64,000 nt of DNA from Leptotrichia sp. oral taxon 223. Lineage in GTDB: Bacteria > Fusobacteriota > Fusobacteriia > Fusobacteriales > Leptotrichiaceae. Positions 53,896 to 63,871 of the stretch are shown here, in pieces (the stretch's first letter is position 1; every line of letters starts with the position of its first letter). The notes beneath the pieces are model-generated. The model did no database searches. It had not been told where the DNA came from and saw only the letters and a list, made by a program, of their open reading frames with translations. The DNA lies in the NCBI RefSeq assembly GCF_013394795.1, contig NZ_JABXYU010000001.1, positions 1,240,001 through 1,304,000 of the forward strand, read 5' to 3'. The position numbers and the translations under genes are program-made.

Positions 53896-54410
53896 GCAGA
53901 GGTATCAGACGCCATACCTCTGCACTCCCGCTTACGCAAAACTTTCTTAATAAAGAAAAAATAAAACTCGATTTTGAATCAAGATTATTTTAACATAATT
54001 AACTAAATATAATTTAAAATTTGTTTCAAAATCTCAAACAGTTATTTTTTCTTTAACGAAATTTTGCTTATTTTCTATTAACATATCTATTTATAATTAA
54101 ACTAAAAATGTCGTGATTTTTTTGGAATGAAATTGACTGTTTGAGCTTTTTCATTTTCTTTAAATCGTGATTAATTTATAGAGTTGATAATAACTTTTGT
54201 TAAAAGCGAGTTTCAATTTCGTAGTAATCCAGGTTTATCCAAATAATAAATGTTTAGACTACTTTCCCAAATAAAATTTGGGAATATTTCAAAAAATGCT
54301 TAGACAAGCCGGGATTGCAAAGGGGATGGCGATTGTTCCCCTTTGCTTTTAAAAAAAGAAAAAACATAAATATTATAGAAAAATATCTATTAATAAAAAT
54401 AACTTTTCTC
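53896..54410 (-). repeat. structured 0.5-kb repeat H, copy B
   Basis: Inverted relative to copy A. It fills the gyrB-gyrA gap (655 bases). Its right-type hairpin (53896-53923) is a perfect ten-base-pair stem with loop GGCGTCTG on the minus strand. Its left-type hairpin (54317-54346) is a perfect ten-base-pair stem GCAAAGGGGA/TCCCCTTTGC. The interior carries the same conserved blocks plus a ~70-base insertion absent from copy A (54235-54300). No coding frame. Confidence 0.85.
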
Positions 54411-54425
54411 AATTTTAATCAAAAA

Positions 54426-56408
54426 TTATATATCTAAGTTCCTTACATAATTCGCATTATCTTCAATAAACTTCCTTCTCGGCTCAACTTTATCCCCCAT
54501 TAGAATATTAAACATTTTATCCGCATATGAAGCGTCTTCCATTGATACTTTTAACAATGTTCTCACTTCCGGATCAAGGGTTGTTTCCCAAAGTTGTTCT
54601 GGATTCATTTCTCCCAGCCCTTTGTAACGCTGGATTGTGTATTTTCTTCCGTCATTTTCCAAGACTTTTGTCACTTGTTTTAGCTGATCGTCTGAATAGG
54701 CGTATCTGATTGCTTTTCCAGCCTGAATTTTGTATAAAGGCGGCTGCGCTATGTAAATATACCCTTCGTTTATCAATTCTCTTAAATGTCTGTAAAAGAA
54801 TGTCAGCATCAATGTTCTTATGTGAGCCCCATCGACATCGGCATCCGTCATTATTACGATTTTGTGGTATCTCAATTTTTCAAGGTTCATATCATCGCCA
54901 AATCCAGCTCCAAATGCAGTTATCATATCACGTATTTCAGCATTTTCAAGCGTACGGTGAACACTTGCCTTTTCCACATTCAATATTTTTCCACGAAGCG
55001 GCAGGATTGCCTGAAATCTTCTATCTCTTCCCTGTTTTGCAGAACCTCCCGCTGAGTTTCCTTCGACTATGAATATTTCTGATTCAGCAGGATCTTTTGA
55101 AGAGCAGTCAGCTAGTTTTCCAGGAAGCGATCCCACTTCCAGATTACTTTTTCTTAGCACAAGTTCCCTTGCCTTTTTAGCCGCTTCTCTTGCCTTTTTC
55201 GACATTGTCATCTTTTCTATTATTTTTTCAGCCGCTTTCGGATGATCTTCCAAATAAAATTTTAAATTGCTTCCGACAATATTTGAAACAATTCCTGTAA
55301 CTTCACTGTTTCCAAGCTTAGTTTTTGTTTGTCCTTCAAATTGCGGTTCGGGAATTTTTACGCTTATTATGCAGACAAGCCCTTCTCTCACATCTGTTCC
55401 TTGAAATGTGCCACTTTTTTCCTTTATCAAATTCATCTGTTTTGCTATGTCGTTAATTGTTCTAGTAAGCGCTGTCCTAAATCCACTGACATGAGTCCCA
55501 CCTTCGTGAGTATTTATATTATTTACAAATGAATAGACAATTTCTCTTTGAGCGGTTGTGTAATTCATCGCAATTTCCACTTCGACTACTTTTGCTCCAA
55601 CTTTTTTTAAATAAACGTTTCCATTTTCATCCACAGCTTCCACTTCTTTGGCAGGCTGAGTTTCAAACGAATCCGCCATATAAATGACGTCATTTACAAT
55701 TTTTTCATCATCCGTTATTTCATTCAGAAAATCTTTTATTCCGCCCTCAAAATGAAATTCCTCCTCTTTTATTTCATCTTTTTTTCTTTCGTCAATCAAT
55801 TTTATTTTAAGCCCTTTATTTAAGTATGACAGCTCTTTTAATCTCGACTCCAAAACAGAATAGTCATAAACTGTTGTCTCAAAGATTTCATCGTCCGCTT
55901 TAAATCTAATGACCGTTCCATGCGCATCAAGCGGTGCATCTCCAATTTTTTCAGGAGATGAAATCGGCACTCCTCTCTCAAATGTTTGTCTTACTATCTG
56001 TCCATCTCTTGTAACAGTTGCTTCCACCCATTCAGATAGAGCATTGACAACCGAAATTCCTACCCCGTGTAGTCCTCCCGATACTTTGTAGTTGTCGTTA
56101 TCAAATTTTCCTCCAGCGTGAAGCACAGTCATAACCACTTCTAATGTAGATTTTCCTGTCTTATGCATTGCAACGGGGATTCCACGTCCATTATCCGTTA
56201 CTTCAATAATATTCCCCTCAAGTATTCTCACAGTAATTTTATCACAAACTCCTGCAAGCGCCTCATCCACGCTGTTATCCACAATTTCCCACACCAGATG
56301 GTGAAGTCCACGTGAGGAAGTTGATCCGATATACATCCCTGGACGCTTTCTAACCGCTTCCAGCCCCTCCAGAACCGTAATCGAGTCTGCTCCATAATTG
56401 TTAGCCAT
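54426..56408 (-). CDS. gyrB: DNA gyrase subunit B
   Basis: The 660-residue protein is of the short type without the proteobacterial insertion. The GHKL ATPase domain has [18 protein letters not shown] and [14 protein letters not shown]; the Toprim domain has [33 protein letters not shown] and [14 protein letters not shown]. The C-terminal [18 protein letters not shown] is typical. The gap to gyrA, usually a few bases, is here 655 bases and filled by repeat H. Confidence 0.97.
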   Translation of the reverse strand: MANNYGADSITVLEGLEAVRKRPGMYIGSTSSRGLHHLVWEIVDNSVDEALAGVCDKITVRILEGNIIEVTDNGRGIPVAMHKTGKSTLEVVMTVLHAGGKFDNDNYKVSGGLHGVGISVVNALSEWVEATVTRDGQIVRQTFERGVPISSPEKIGDAPLDAHGTVIRFKADDEIFETTVYDYSVLESRLKELSYLNKGLKIKLIDERKKDEIKEEEFHFEGGIKDFLNEITDDEKIVNDVIYMADSFETQPAKEVEAVDENGNVYLKKVGAKVVEVEIAMNYTTAQREIVYSFVNNINTHEGGTHVSGFRTALTRTINDIAKQMNLIKEKSGTFQGTDVREGLVCIISVKIPEPQFEGQTKTKLGNSEVTGIVSNIVGSNLKFYLEDHPKAAEKIIEKMTMSKKAREAAKKARELVLRKSNLEVGSLPGKLADCSSKDPAESEIFIVEGNSAGGSAKQGRDRRFQAILPLRGKILNVEKASVHRTLENAEIRDMITAFGAGFGDDMNLEKLRYHKIVIMTDADVDGAHIRTLMLTFFYRHLRELINEGYIYIAQPPLYKIQAGKAIRYAYSDDQLKQVTKVLENDGRKYTIQRYKGLGEMNPEQLWETTLDPEVRTLLKVSMEDASYADKMFNILMGDKVEPRRKFIEDNANYVRNLDI

Positions 56409-56474
56409 TATTTATTTCCTCCATTTTTTTCAAAACTTTTCCATATATTTTACACAAAATATAAAATTCTATAT

Positions 56475-57842
56475 CTATTTCCCAACACAAAAATTCCCAA
56501 ACACATGATCCAAAATATCCTCAGATGAAATTTCTCCTGTAATTTCCGAAAGCGAATCAAGCGCTTCCTTCAAATCCACAGAAATTAAGTCCATAGGAAG
56601 TCCCATGTCTATTGTTTCAAAAATATTTCTTATTGCGTCTTTTGTTTTTTCAAGTGCAGTTTTATGCCGAATATTTGTAATTATTAGTTTTTCTGACGAG
56701 TTTTCCACATCTTCTTCCACAATGTATGAATAGATTTTTTCCTGCATGTCTTCAATTCCAATATTGTCCTTTGCAGAAATTTCAACAATATTTTCCAAGC
56801 TGTACCCTTCAAGATTAATTTTTTTATTTAAATCAATCTTATTTAATAATACTATAACTTTCTTGTTATTTTCTTTAATTTTAGTTATAACTTCCATGTC
56901 TTCGGCTTCCAGCTCCTTTGAAGCATCCAGTACAAGCAGCACCAGATCAGCCTTCTCGATAAACTGCTTTGACTTTTCTACACCGATATTTTCCACAATG
57001 TCGTCAGTCCGTCTAATTCCCGCCGTATCCACCAGAACCAATGGAATCCCTTTTATATTGATTATTTCCTCAATAATGTCTCTTGTGGTTCCTGCAATGT
57101 GCGTTACAATCGCACGTTCCTCATGAAGCAGGGCATTTAGCAATGTAGATTTCCCAACATTTGGTTTTCCCACAATAACCGTCTTTATTCCCTCTTTAAT
57201 TTTTTTCCCTGTATCATACGAGTCAATTAGACGGTTTGCCTCCTCATAGACTTTTTCCAGATTATTCCGAAGCTCTGCTGGCAATGGATCGTCAATTCCT
57301 TCTTCAGGATAATCCAGCACCACATTTACATGTGCCGCAATATCAAGCAGCGCCTTCTTAAATTCGTTTACTTTGTCACGCAGATCCCCTCTTAACTGAT
57401 CCAGCGACAACGACACGCTCTTTTCCGTTTTCCCCTGAATAATGTCCATAACCGCCTCAGCCTGCGACAAGTCTATACGTCCATTCATGAACGCTCTTTT
57501 TGTAAATTCGCCGCTTTCAGCATGTCTTGCCCCATTTCTTAGCACAAGTTCAAGCACTTTTTCTGAAACAAGCGTACCGCCGTGACAGTTTATTTCCACA
57601 ATGTCTTCACAAGTATAGCTTTTAGGGGCTTTTAGTCTTACAGCCATTACTTCATCTACTGTTTTTTCCCCATCCTTGATAAATCCGTAATTTAATTTAT
57701 AAAAACCCAAATCAGCATTTGGGTTCTTTTTAATAAATATTTTGTCCAGTATTTCAAATGATTTATCGCCGGATATTCTTATTATGGCAATTCCACCTTC
57801 CCCTTTTGGAGTGGAAATAGCCGCAATTGTATCAAACAACAT
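56475..57842 (-). CDS. mnmE: tRNA uridine-5-carboxymethylaminomethyl modification GTPase
   Basis: MnmE with MnmG modifies U34 of several tRNAs. The 455-residue protein has the N-terminal folate-binding domain ([23 protein letters not shown]), a helical domain, a G domain with [20 protein letters not shown] and NKID, and the C-terminal FGNFCVGK with the conserved Cys. The ATG at 57842 with GAGGG upstream is chosen over an earlier in-frame ATG 16 codons back, which lacks a site. Confidence 0.95.
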   Translation of the reverse strand: MLFDTIAAISTPKGEGGIAIIRISGDKSFEILDKIFIKKNPNADLGFYKLNYGFIKDGEKTVDEVMAVRLKAPKSYTCEDIVEINCHGGTLVSEKVLELVLRNGARHAESGEFTKRAFMNGRIDLSQAEAVMDIIQGKTEKSVSLSLDQLRGDLRDKVNEFKKALLDIAAHVNVVLDYPEEGIDDPLPAELRNNLEKVYEEANRLIDSYDTGKKIKEGIKTVIVGKPNVGKSTLLNALLHEERAIVTHIAGTTRDIIEEIINIKGIPLVLVDTAGIRRTDDIVENIGVEKSKQFIEKADLVLLVLDASKELEAEDMEVITKIKENNKKVIVLLNKIDLNKKINLEGYSLENIVEISAKDNIGIEDMQEKIYSYIVEEDVENSSEKLIITNIRHKTALEKTKDAIRNIFETIDMGLPMDLISVDLKEALDSLSEITGEISSEDILDHVFGNFCVGK

Positions 57843-57935
57843 CTTATTTATCCCTCTATTTTCTAAAATCATTTTTAATTCATGTTGCACTAAACTGTTT
57901 AAAAAAACTTTATTTAAACAATCCAGTTCAATTTT

Positions 57936-58748
57936 TTAAAATTTTTCATCTAACTTTTTAATAACTAGATATCTTTTTGGCTCTTCCCCCATGCTTTCAG
58001 TTTTTAGCCCTCTCATGAAGGAAACTTCCTCGTGAATGATTTTACGCTCACGTGCCGACATCGGGTTTAATTTTATGGCATTTCCTGTTGCAAGGACCGC
58101 CTTGCCTTTTTTTCTTGCTAAATCCCTTAATGATCTTTCGCGTTTTTCCTTATAATTGTTAGAATCTACAGATATTTTCAAATGTTTAAACTGCTTTGTA
58201 GTGCTGAGCAAGTATTCAAAGCTGTTTAGTGTATTCCCCTTTTCTCCGATTAAAAATCTCATGTCTTTTCCATCAAGAATAACTAAATATTTGTTATTGT
58301 TTTCTTTTTTTATGCTGACAATCCGCACATCCAATTTTACACTTACAATAAATTCCTTAAAAAATGCCCTGATTTTATCTATATTTAAATCAGGCTGATT
58401 AGCTGCAGATTTTTCTTCATTTTCATTTCTGTAATTTTTCTTGCCGTTATCCTTTTGAAAATTATTTCTATTTTCCCCTCTTGCTTCCCTTTTATCTTTT
58501 TTGGCATTTCTGTATTCATTTTGCGCTTTCGGTTTTTCGCCTTCTGCTTTAATTTCATCAGTTTTTAGTTCTGATTTTTTAATAATTTCGATTTCATATT
58601 CACCTTTTATGCTGATGAACAATATCTTCTTAGGATATTTCAAAACTTTTACTCGGTAAGTTTCATCTTCCTTCAGCGTCAATGAACGGCTTACCATATT
58701 TTTTAGCTCTTCCTCATTTTGCGCCTTTAATACTATCTTTTCCATCAT
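57936..58748 (-). CDS. khpB: KhpB/Jag RNA-binding protein (Jag-N, KH, R3H)
   Basis: About 270 residues in three parts: an N-terminal Jag-N domain (1-~50), a Lys/Asn/Glu-rich disordered linker (about 55-120), and a KH domain (125-205; FLIGEKGNTLNSFEYLL) followed by R3H (205-270; LNPMSARERKIIHEEVSF). The family acts with KhpA as a broad RNA chaperone affecting cell division. Its start lies inside the last 35 bases of yidC, so the two are coupled. Confidence 0.9.
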   Translation of the reverse strand: MMEKIVLKAQNEEELKNMVSRSLTLKEDETYRVKVLKYPKKILFISIKGEYEIEIIKKSELKTDEIKAEGEKPKAQNEYRNAKKDKREARGENRNNFQKDNGKKNYRNENEEKSAANQPDLNIDKIRAFFKEFIVSVKLDVRIVSIKKENNNKYLVILDGKDMRFLIGEKGNTLNSFEYLLSTTKQFKHLKISVDSNNYKEKRERSLRDLARKKGKAVLATGNAIKLNPMSARERKIIHEEVSFMRGLKTESMGEEPKRYLVIKKLDEKF

Positions 58749-59400
58749 CACTTCTTCCTTTCAAAATGAAATACTGCTGAACCAATGACAAAGCCCCTGA
58801 AACTAGATAATACAACGTTACCCCTGATGGCATGTTGTAAAATATGAACAGCATCATAAGAGGCAGCATGTACATCATTGTCTGCATCTGCTGAGCATTT
58901 TCCTGTCCACCAGTTGCACTCGTCATTATTTTTTGCTGGATATATGTCACACCTACATTTAAAATTGGCAATAAATTAAATGCAAATTTTCCCATCATAA
59001 ACAGTCTGTCTGGCTGTTTTAGTGTAAACCACAAAAATTTGGCGTCTGCTGGAATTGCGTTCCCGCTGAAAGCCCAGTATAATGCCACAAATATTGGCAT
59101 TTGGATTAGTATCGGCAGGCATCCTCCTAGTGGGTTTACTCCGCTTTCTCTATAAAGTTCTGCTGTTTTTCGTTGATATTCTTGTGGATCATCCTTGTAT
59201 TTTTCTTTTATTTTTTCAAGTTCAGGCTGTAATTCCCTCATTTTTTTCATTGACTTTTCCTGTTTTAATGTCAATGGAAATACAATTATTCTCATTAAAA
59301 TTGTAACAATTATTATTGCTATACCATAATTTCCTACAACACTATATATCGCATTTAAAACATGTACGACAAAATCGACAAGTGCCTGTATTTTAAACAT
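58714..59400 (-). CDS. yidC: membrane protein insertase YidC (short, Oxa1-like)
   Basis: The 228-residue protein has five predicted membrane helices without the large periplasmic domain of Gram-negative YidC. Conserved segments: YGIAIIIVTILMRIIVFPLTLKQEKSMKKM with the hydrophilic-groove Arg, and GVNPLGGCLPILIQMPIFVALYWAF. It inserts small membrane proteins. Unusually for a diderm, the P1 domain is missing and no lipobox is seen. Confidence 0.93.
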   Translation of the reverse strand: MFKIQALVDFVVHVLNAIYSVVGNYGIAIIIVTILMRIIVFPLTLKQEKSMKKMRELQPELEKIKEKYKDDPQEYQRKTAELYRESGVNPLGGCLPILIQMPIFVALYWAFSGNAIPADAKFLWFTLKQPDRLFMMGKFAFNLLPILNVGVTYIQQKIMTSATGGQENAQQMQTMMYMLPLMMLFIFYNMPSGVTLYYLVSGALSLVQQYFILKGRSDDGKDSIKGAK

Positions 59401-59420
59401 ATATTATTTCCTCCACTTTT

Positions 59421-59633
59421 TTATTTTAACGGATCATATCCGCCCTTATGAAAAGGATGGCATTTTAATATTCTTTTTACTGCCAGATAACTTCCTTTTA
59501 TTGCTCCATACTTTGTAATTGCCTGCCTTGAATATTCCGAACAAGTCGGATAAAATCTGCATCTTCTGCCAAAATATGGTGAAATGCCCTTCTGGTAAAT
59601 TTTTATTAAAAATAGTAATATTTTCTTCATCAT
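59421..59633 (-). CDS. yidD: membrane protein insertion efficiency factor YidD
   Basis: The 70-residue protein matches Yid[43 protein letters not shown] then [12 protein letters not shown]. It overlaps the rnpA stop by four bases (ATGA) as in most bacteria and assists YidC. Confidence 0.95.
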   Translation of the reverse strand: MMKKILLFLIKIYQKGISPYFGRRCRFYPTCSEYSRQAITKYGAIKGSYLAVKRILKCHPFHKGGYDPLK

Positions 59634-59956
59634 TTTATTACCTTACTTATATCTTTTTCAATATCCTTGTATTTCAAAGTTTTTATATTCTCTTTTAAAA
59701 TAGATTTGCCGACAAATATATAATCAGTATTTTTTTTAAATTTTTCCTTATGCGCTTTTACAAATTCCTTAAAAATTCTTTTTATTCTGTTTCGCTGAAC
59801 TGCATTTCCAGTTTTTTTGCTTGCCACAAAGCCAAACCGCTGTTCGTTATTTATATTTTCCTTTATAAAAATAATAGCATACTTTGTATGCATCTTTTTT
59901 GATTTGTTATATATTAATGAAAAATCCTTTGTTTTTTTTATCTTGTTAATAGACAT
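59630..59956 (-). CDS. rnpA: ribonuclease P protein component
   Basis: The 108-residue basic protein helps the RNase P RNA mature tRNA 5' ends. It has [15 protein letters not shown], the conserved [24 protein letters not shown] box and a C-terminal DYIFVGK...L strand. Located between yidD and rpmH as usual, but separated from rpmH by a terminator and a repeat. Confidence 0.94.
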   Translation of the reverse strand: MSINKIKKTKDFSLIYNKSKKMHTKYAIIFIKENINNEQRFGFVASKKTGNAVQRNRIKRIFKEFVKAHKEKFKKNTDYIFVGKSILKENIKTLKYKDIEKDISKVIK

Positions 59957-59984
59957 CTTTCTCTTCTTTTATTTAAAATGAGCG

Positions 59985-60095
59985 AGAGCTTAATATATTG
60001 AACTTTTTTGAAATTAGACAGAAAAATTAAAAAAACACGGATTTGGTGTAAGATTTTTGTGTCCAGTTTTAAAGAGGTTCCGTTATAAGAAAGCT
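59985..60095 (-). repeat. palindromic dispersed repeat P, copy 6
   Basis: On the plus strand TTGAACTTTTTTGAAATT at the left and CCAGTTTTAAAGAGGTTCCG at the right are mutually related ends of the palindrome. It lies between rpmH and rnpA. Confidence 0.5.
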
Positions 60096-60120
60096 CCCTT
60101 TTAATTTAGGTTAATGCTTT

Positions 60121-60152
60121 TAAAAACCCAGTGCTGAATTTAACACCGGGTT
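60121..60152 (-). terminator. intrinsic terminator after rpmH
   Basis: AACCCAGTG and CACCGGGTT pair (one mismatch) and the minus strand continues with TTTTTAAAA. It touches the rpmH stop codon. Confidence 0.6.
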
Positions 60153-60287
60153 ATGCTGATAGTTTAGCTCTTCCTTTAGCTCTTCTTCTTTTCAAAACAT
60201 TTCTTCCGCTTTTATTTTGCATTCTCTTTCTAAATCCATGATCTTTTTTCTTTTTCTTTTATTTGGTTGATATGTTCTTTTAGTCAT
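60151..60287 (-). CDS. rpmH: 50S ribosomal protein L34, with apparent one-base frameshift
   Basis: The frame opens [15 protein letters not shown] and, after a one-base shift, continues [17 protein letters not shown] then [13 protein letters not shown] and the TAA at 60151-60153. The total of 137 bases is one short of the 138 needed for the normal 45-residue L34. The missing A is in the run of six at 60243-60248 (as T on the plus strand) that should have seven. Because rpmH is normally required, a sequencing or assembly error in the homopolymer is most likely. The start has AAAGGAAAAAAG upstream. Confidence 0.85.
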
Positions 60288-60289
60288 CT

Positions 60290-60930
60290 TTTTTCCTTTC
60301 TGTTTTATTTTAAAAAAATTTCTTCGTCTTTTATCAACATTATATACAATATTCAAAAAAAAGTCAAGTTTAATGCTCTATTCAAAAGCAAATTTTATTT
60401 AATTTTTTCATGGGTAAATTTTATACAGTATATTTTATCCACAGCTCTATAATATTTAATAGTATATATAATTAAATATATTATTATTATGCACTGTGGA
60501 AATGTGGGAACATTGATAAATAAAAGGATTGTCAGAGAAAAGGCTGTGGAAAACTTTTGGCGGATTTGTGGAAAAATATTATCAACAAAATTGTAAACAT
60601 AATTACCAACATGCTTTGTGGAAAAGTGGAAAGCGTGTGGATAATGTGTGTAAAGACTCTAAAATTGGACATATGCAATTTTTGTGGATAAAAATTTGAA
60701 AAGTGGAAATACCTTGACAGACAGCAGAAAAAAATAAAATTTTTTATGTGGAAAAGGCTGTGGAAAACTTTTACTTAAAATCTTGATTATTTATTTTATT
60801 TATGTTATAGTAAAATCAAATAAGAGTACAAATTAAGGGGAAAATCACTAAATAAATTTGCCAGGCAAGATGTGAAAAAATATAAAATTTTTATTTATAA
60901 GAAAAATTGACGAAAAAGGAGAGAAAAATA
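60290..60930. other. oriC, part upstream of dnaA
   Basis: No gene. Contains DnaA-box matches (TTATCCACA near 60437; TGTGGATAA near 60637 and 60683; TTATCAACA near 60591) and many TGTGGAAA variants. A 19-base direct repeat, AAGGCTGTGGAAAACTTTT, occurs near 60541 and 60754. The AT-rich stretches 60291-60480 and 60720-60800 are candidate unwinding regions. A promoter-like TATAGT near 60805 may drive dnaA. Confidence 0.75.
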
Positions 60931-60931
60931 A

Positions 60932-62287
60932 ATGGATGTTGCGAAATTGTGGGAAAAAATAAAGAAAATAATGAAAAAAAGAGTAAACGAAGCAGAATTT
61001 GAGGCATTTTTTAGCAATGTGGAAGCAACGAAGCTGGAAGGTGGAAAACTTACACTTGTATGCAATTCAAAATTAATACGGCAGAACATGGAAAAGCATA
61101 GGAGCCAGATGGAAGACATTGTGGAAATCGTAACAGACGAGGAAGTTACAATAAACTTTGAAGTAAAGCAGCAGGATGTAATGGCATACAAGCCTGAAAC
61201 GCACAGGTTTTCAAAAGACACGAAGGAAAAGGCTCAAGTTTTCCACACAGGCTTAAACCCCAAGCATAGGCTGGACAACTTTGTTGTAGGAGAAAACAGC
61301 AAACTTGCATACAACGCCTGCCTTGCAGTTGTCAACAATCCAACACCCGTTTATAACCCGCTTTTCATTTACGGAAGTTCAGGGCTCGGAAAAACCCATT
61401 TGATGCAGGCTGTGGGAAACGCAATTGTGGAAAATAATCCGAGCAAGCGTGTCTATTATTCCACTTCAGAGGAATTTGCAAATGAATTTTTTAAAGTTCT
61501 GAACAGTGGGCGGATCCAGCATTTCCGTGATACTTTCCGTGCTTTGGACGTGCTTCTTCTGGATGATATACAGTTTTTTGAAAAAGTATTTGGACGTGGG
61601 GAAGGAACTGTGGAGGAGGAGTTTTTTCACACATTCAACAAATTGCAGGAGCTTGGCAAGCAGATAATAATGATAAGCGACAAGTCGCCAAAGGAAATAA
61701 AGAATCTGTCAAAACGTCTGGAATCAAGATTTTTGTCAGGCTTGACGGTGGAAATTCAAAGCCCGGGCTACGAAACCCGTATGATGATTCTGAAAAATAT
61801 GGCAAAGGCGCAAGGAATTGAGATAGATGACAGCATTCTTGAATACATTTCAGACTCTCTGGACACCAATGTAAGGGAACTGGAGGGGACGCTCACAAAC
61901 TTAAATGCACGTGCAAAGCTGCTAAATGAACAGATAACATTGGAACTGGTTCAGGAAATGCTTATGCACAACGTAAAACGGGAAAAATCCAAGGTAACAG
62001 CAAAAAAAGTAATAGAAATGATTTCCACACAGTACGGCGTCAGCGTAACTGACATGAAGTCCAAAAAGCGCCAGAAAAAAATAGTGGAAACAAGACAGAT
62101 CGCTATGTATTTGTTAAAGAACAACGATGAGCTGGATCTAAGCCTAACAGCAATAGGAGGGCTTTTTGGAGGAAAAGATCACAGCACGGTTATAAGCAGC
62201 ATCAGAAAAATTGATAAGAAAACAAAGGAAGATGTTGCATTCAAAAAAGAAATTGAGGCTTTGAACAAGAAAATTTTTAGAGCTTAG
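60932..62287 (+). CDS. dnaA: chromosomal replication initiator protein DnaA
   Basis: The 451-residue protein has domain I (1-~85), a short domain II, the AAA+ domain (about 105-320) with NPLFIYGSSGLGKTHLMQA (Walker A) and VLLLDDIQFF (Walker B), and domain IV with the DnaA signature GGKDHSTVISSIRKI (about 410-425). GGAGAG precedes the ATG. It marks the replication origin; DnaA-box-like motifs lie on both sides of the gene. Confidence 0.98.
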   Translation: MDVAKLWEKIKKIMKKRVNEAEFEAFFSNVEATKLEGGKLTLVCNSKLIRQNMEKHRSQMEDIVEIVTDEEVTINFEVKQQDVMAYKPETHRFSKDTKEKAQVFHTGLNPKHRLDNFVVGENSKLAYNACLAVVNNPTPVYNPLFIYGSSGLGKTHLMQAVGNAIVENNPSKRVYYSTSEEFANEFFKVLNSGRIQHFRDTFRALDVLLLDDIQFFEKVFGRGEGTVEEEFFHTFNKLQELGKQIIMISDKSPKEIKNLSKRLESRFLSGLTVEIQSPGYETRMMILKNMAKAQGIEIDDSILEYISDSLDTNVRELEGTLTNLNARAKLLNEQITLELVQEMLMHNVKREKSKVTAKKVIEMISTQYGVSVTDMKSKKRQKKIVETRQIAMYLLKNNDELDLSLTAIGGLFGGKDHSTVISSIRKIDKKTKEDVAFKKEIEALNKKIFRA

Positions 62288-62944
62288 AAAATTGTGGAAA
62301 ATGTGGAAAGAATGTTGAAAATTTTGTGGAAAATAATAATAATATTTAAAAAATTATCCACAGTGGAAAAAGTTTTCTACATAAATAATTTCGATAAAAA
62401 AGTTTTAATAAAATAATTAAATTTCATTTAATAAAATAAATTAGAAAATATCGATGTGGGAAAATAAAAATTAATTTCCACTATATGTTGAAAATTTCTC
62501 CACAAAAATTGTGGAAAAAAATAAGTAAAAATATTATGTTAAAACAAAGTTTGTGGAAAAATAAAATTTTACTGTGTAAAACTAAAATCATAATATCCAT
62601 AAATATAAACAAAATTTTCCACATTTGTTGATAACTCAAAAATATTTAATTTTAAATTAAAGAATAACTGTGATAAAATAATAAAAATAAAAACATATAA
62701 ATTTTCTCCACATAAGTAAAAATTAACTCCACAATTTAATGTGGAAAAGAATTTACAAAAGAAATTACTAAAAATAAGAACATATTGTAATTGTGGAAAA
62801 GATGTGGAAATATTTGTGGGAAAAGTTTTCCACGGATAAATGGAATTTTCCACAGGGAAATTAATGATTAGTTTGGTTAATGATTGAGTGGAGTAACAGT
62901 GGGAATTTACAAAAAATATGAAAATAAATTATGGAGGGAGATTA
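62288..62944. other. oriC, part downstream of dnaA: dense TGTGGA array
   Basis: No coding frame. More than a dozen TGTGGAAA/TTTCCACA motifs in both orientations, plus TTATCCACA near 62354, TGTTGATAA near 62625 and CACGGATAA near 62832, embedded in very AT-rich DNA. It resembles the second half of a bipartite origin as in Bacillus and Helicobacter. Confidence 0.7.
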
Positions 62945-63181
62945 ATGAAAAATATAGATAATGAAATTGAAGAAGTTATGATAAATACAGAATTTATAAA
63001 ATTGGATCAGCTTTTGAAGTGGGCAAATTTTACAGGTTCTGGAGTGGAAGCGAAAATGTTTATTTTGAATGGAGAAGTGAAAGTGAATGATGCTGTGGAA
63101 ACTAGACGTGGGAAAAAAATTTATGATGGAGATGTTGTGGAGTTTGCTGGAGAAAAAGTTCTTGTAAGGGCAAAACATTAA
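62945..63181 (+). CDS. yaaA: S4-domain RNA-binding protein YaaA
   Basis: The 78-residue protein has an S4 domain (IKLDQLLKWANFTGSGVEAKMFILNGEVKVNDAVETRRGKKIYDGD) and belongs to the YaaA family found between dnaA and recF in many bacteria. It may be linked to 50S assembly. The ATG at 62945 has GGAGGGAG upstream; a longer frame adds nine unlikely residues. Confidence 0.9.
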   Translation: MKNIDNEIEEVMINTEFIKLDQLLKWANFTGSGVEAKMFILNGEVKVNDAVETRRGKKIYDGDVVEFAGEKVLVRAKH

Positions 63182-63253
63182 ATAGTTTGCTGATTTAATG
63201 AAAAGATAAATAATAGTGAAAGCAGGCTGTAGAGAATTTAAGGGGAGATTGTT

Positions 63254-63656
63254 ATGAAAAAAGGTATAGGAATTGGAATAGAAGATTTTAGTGAAGTAAT
63301 AAAAGAGAATTGTTACTACATTGACAAAACAAAATGGATAGTAGGACCTTTATCATGGATTAGTCTTAGGAATGGTGTTTTATCTGGATAATCATTATTA
63401 TGTAAAATCTAATGAAGAAAGTGGTCTTGGAAGGTATGATGTTGTAATTGAGCCAAAGAATAAGAACAATAGGGGGTTTATTCTGGAGTTTAAAGTTGTG
63501 AAAAATGAAGATGATTTGGAGAAAGTCTCGGAAGAGGCGATAGAGCAGATAATGGAGAAGAAGTATGATGTTGGGTTAAAAGATAGAGGTGTTAAGGATG
63601 TTACTTTTGTTGGGGTTGCTTTTTGTGGGAAAATAGTTAAAGTTACTTACAGATAA
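63254..63656 (+). pseudogene. decayed AAA-ATPase-like / PD-(D/E)XK nuclease gene
   Basis: The first 45 codons (63254-63391) read MKKGIGIGIEDFSEVIKENC YYIDKTKWI, the start of the AAA-ATPase_like family, and then end after unrelated residues. A second frame from 63372 carries the family's C-terminal nuclease domain (YYVKSNEESGLGRYDVVIEPK, GFILEFKVVKNED, with the conserved D and E-x-K). Some 400 central codons, including the P-loop, are gone and the halves are out of frame. Intact homologues are widespread in Fusobacteria and Bacteroidetes as multicopy elements. Confidence 0.8.
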
Positions 63657-63871
63657 TCAGTATAACTATATTTTATCAAATATTTCTTGTGGATTTATTA
63701 ATTAATATCTTTTCTATAAATTTTTATTACAATATAATCTATTAAAAAAATTTTTTAGCAAAATTTCGTTAAAAGGATATAAAATAAGAAAAAATTAAAA
63801 TATTTAAAAACATAGATAAATTTAAAATTGTAAAGAATTATTATAGAGATTAGAAAGGGAAAGAAATAGCG

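Noticed and set aside
60267-60452. 61-codon plus-strand frame upstream of dnaA
   Set aside because: Runs through the rpmH promoter and oriC region in AT-rich DNA; Phe/Ile/Ser-rich, no ribosome site.
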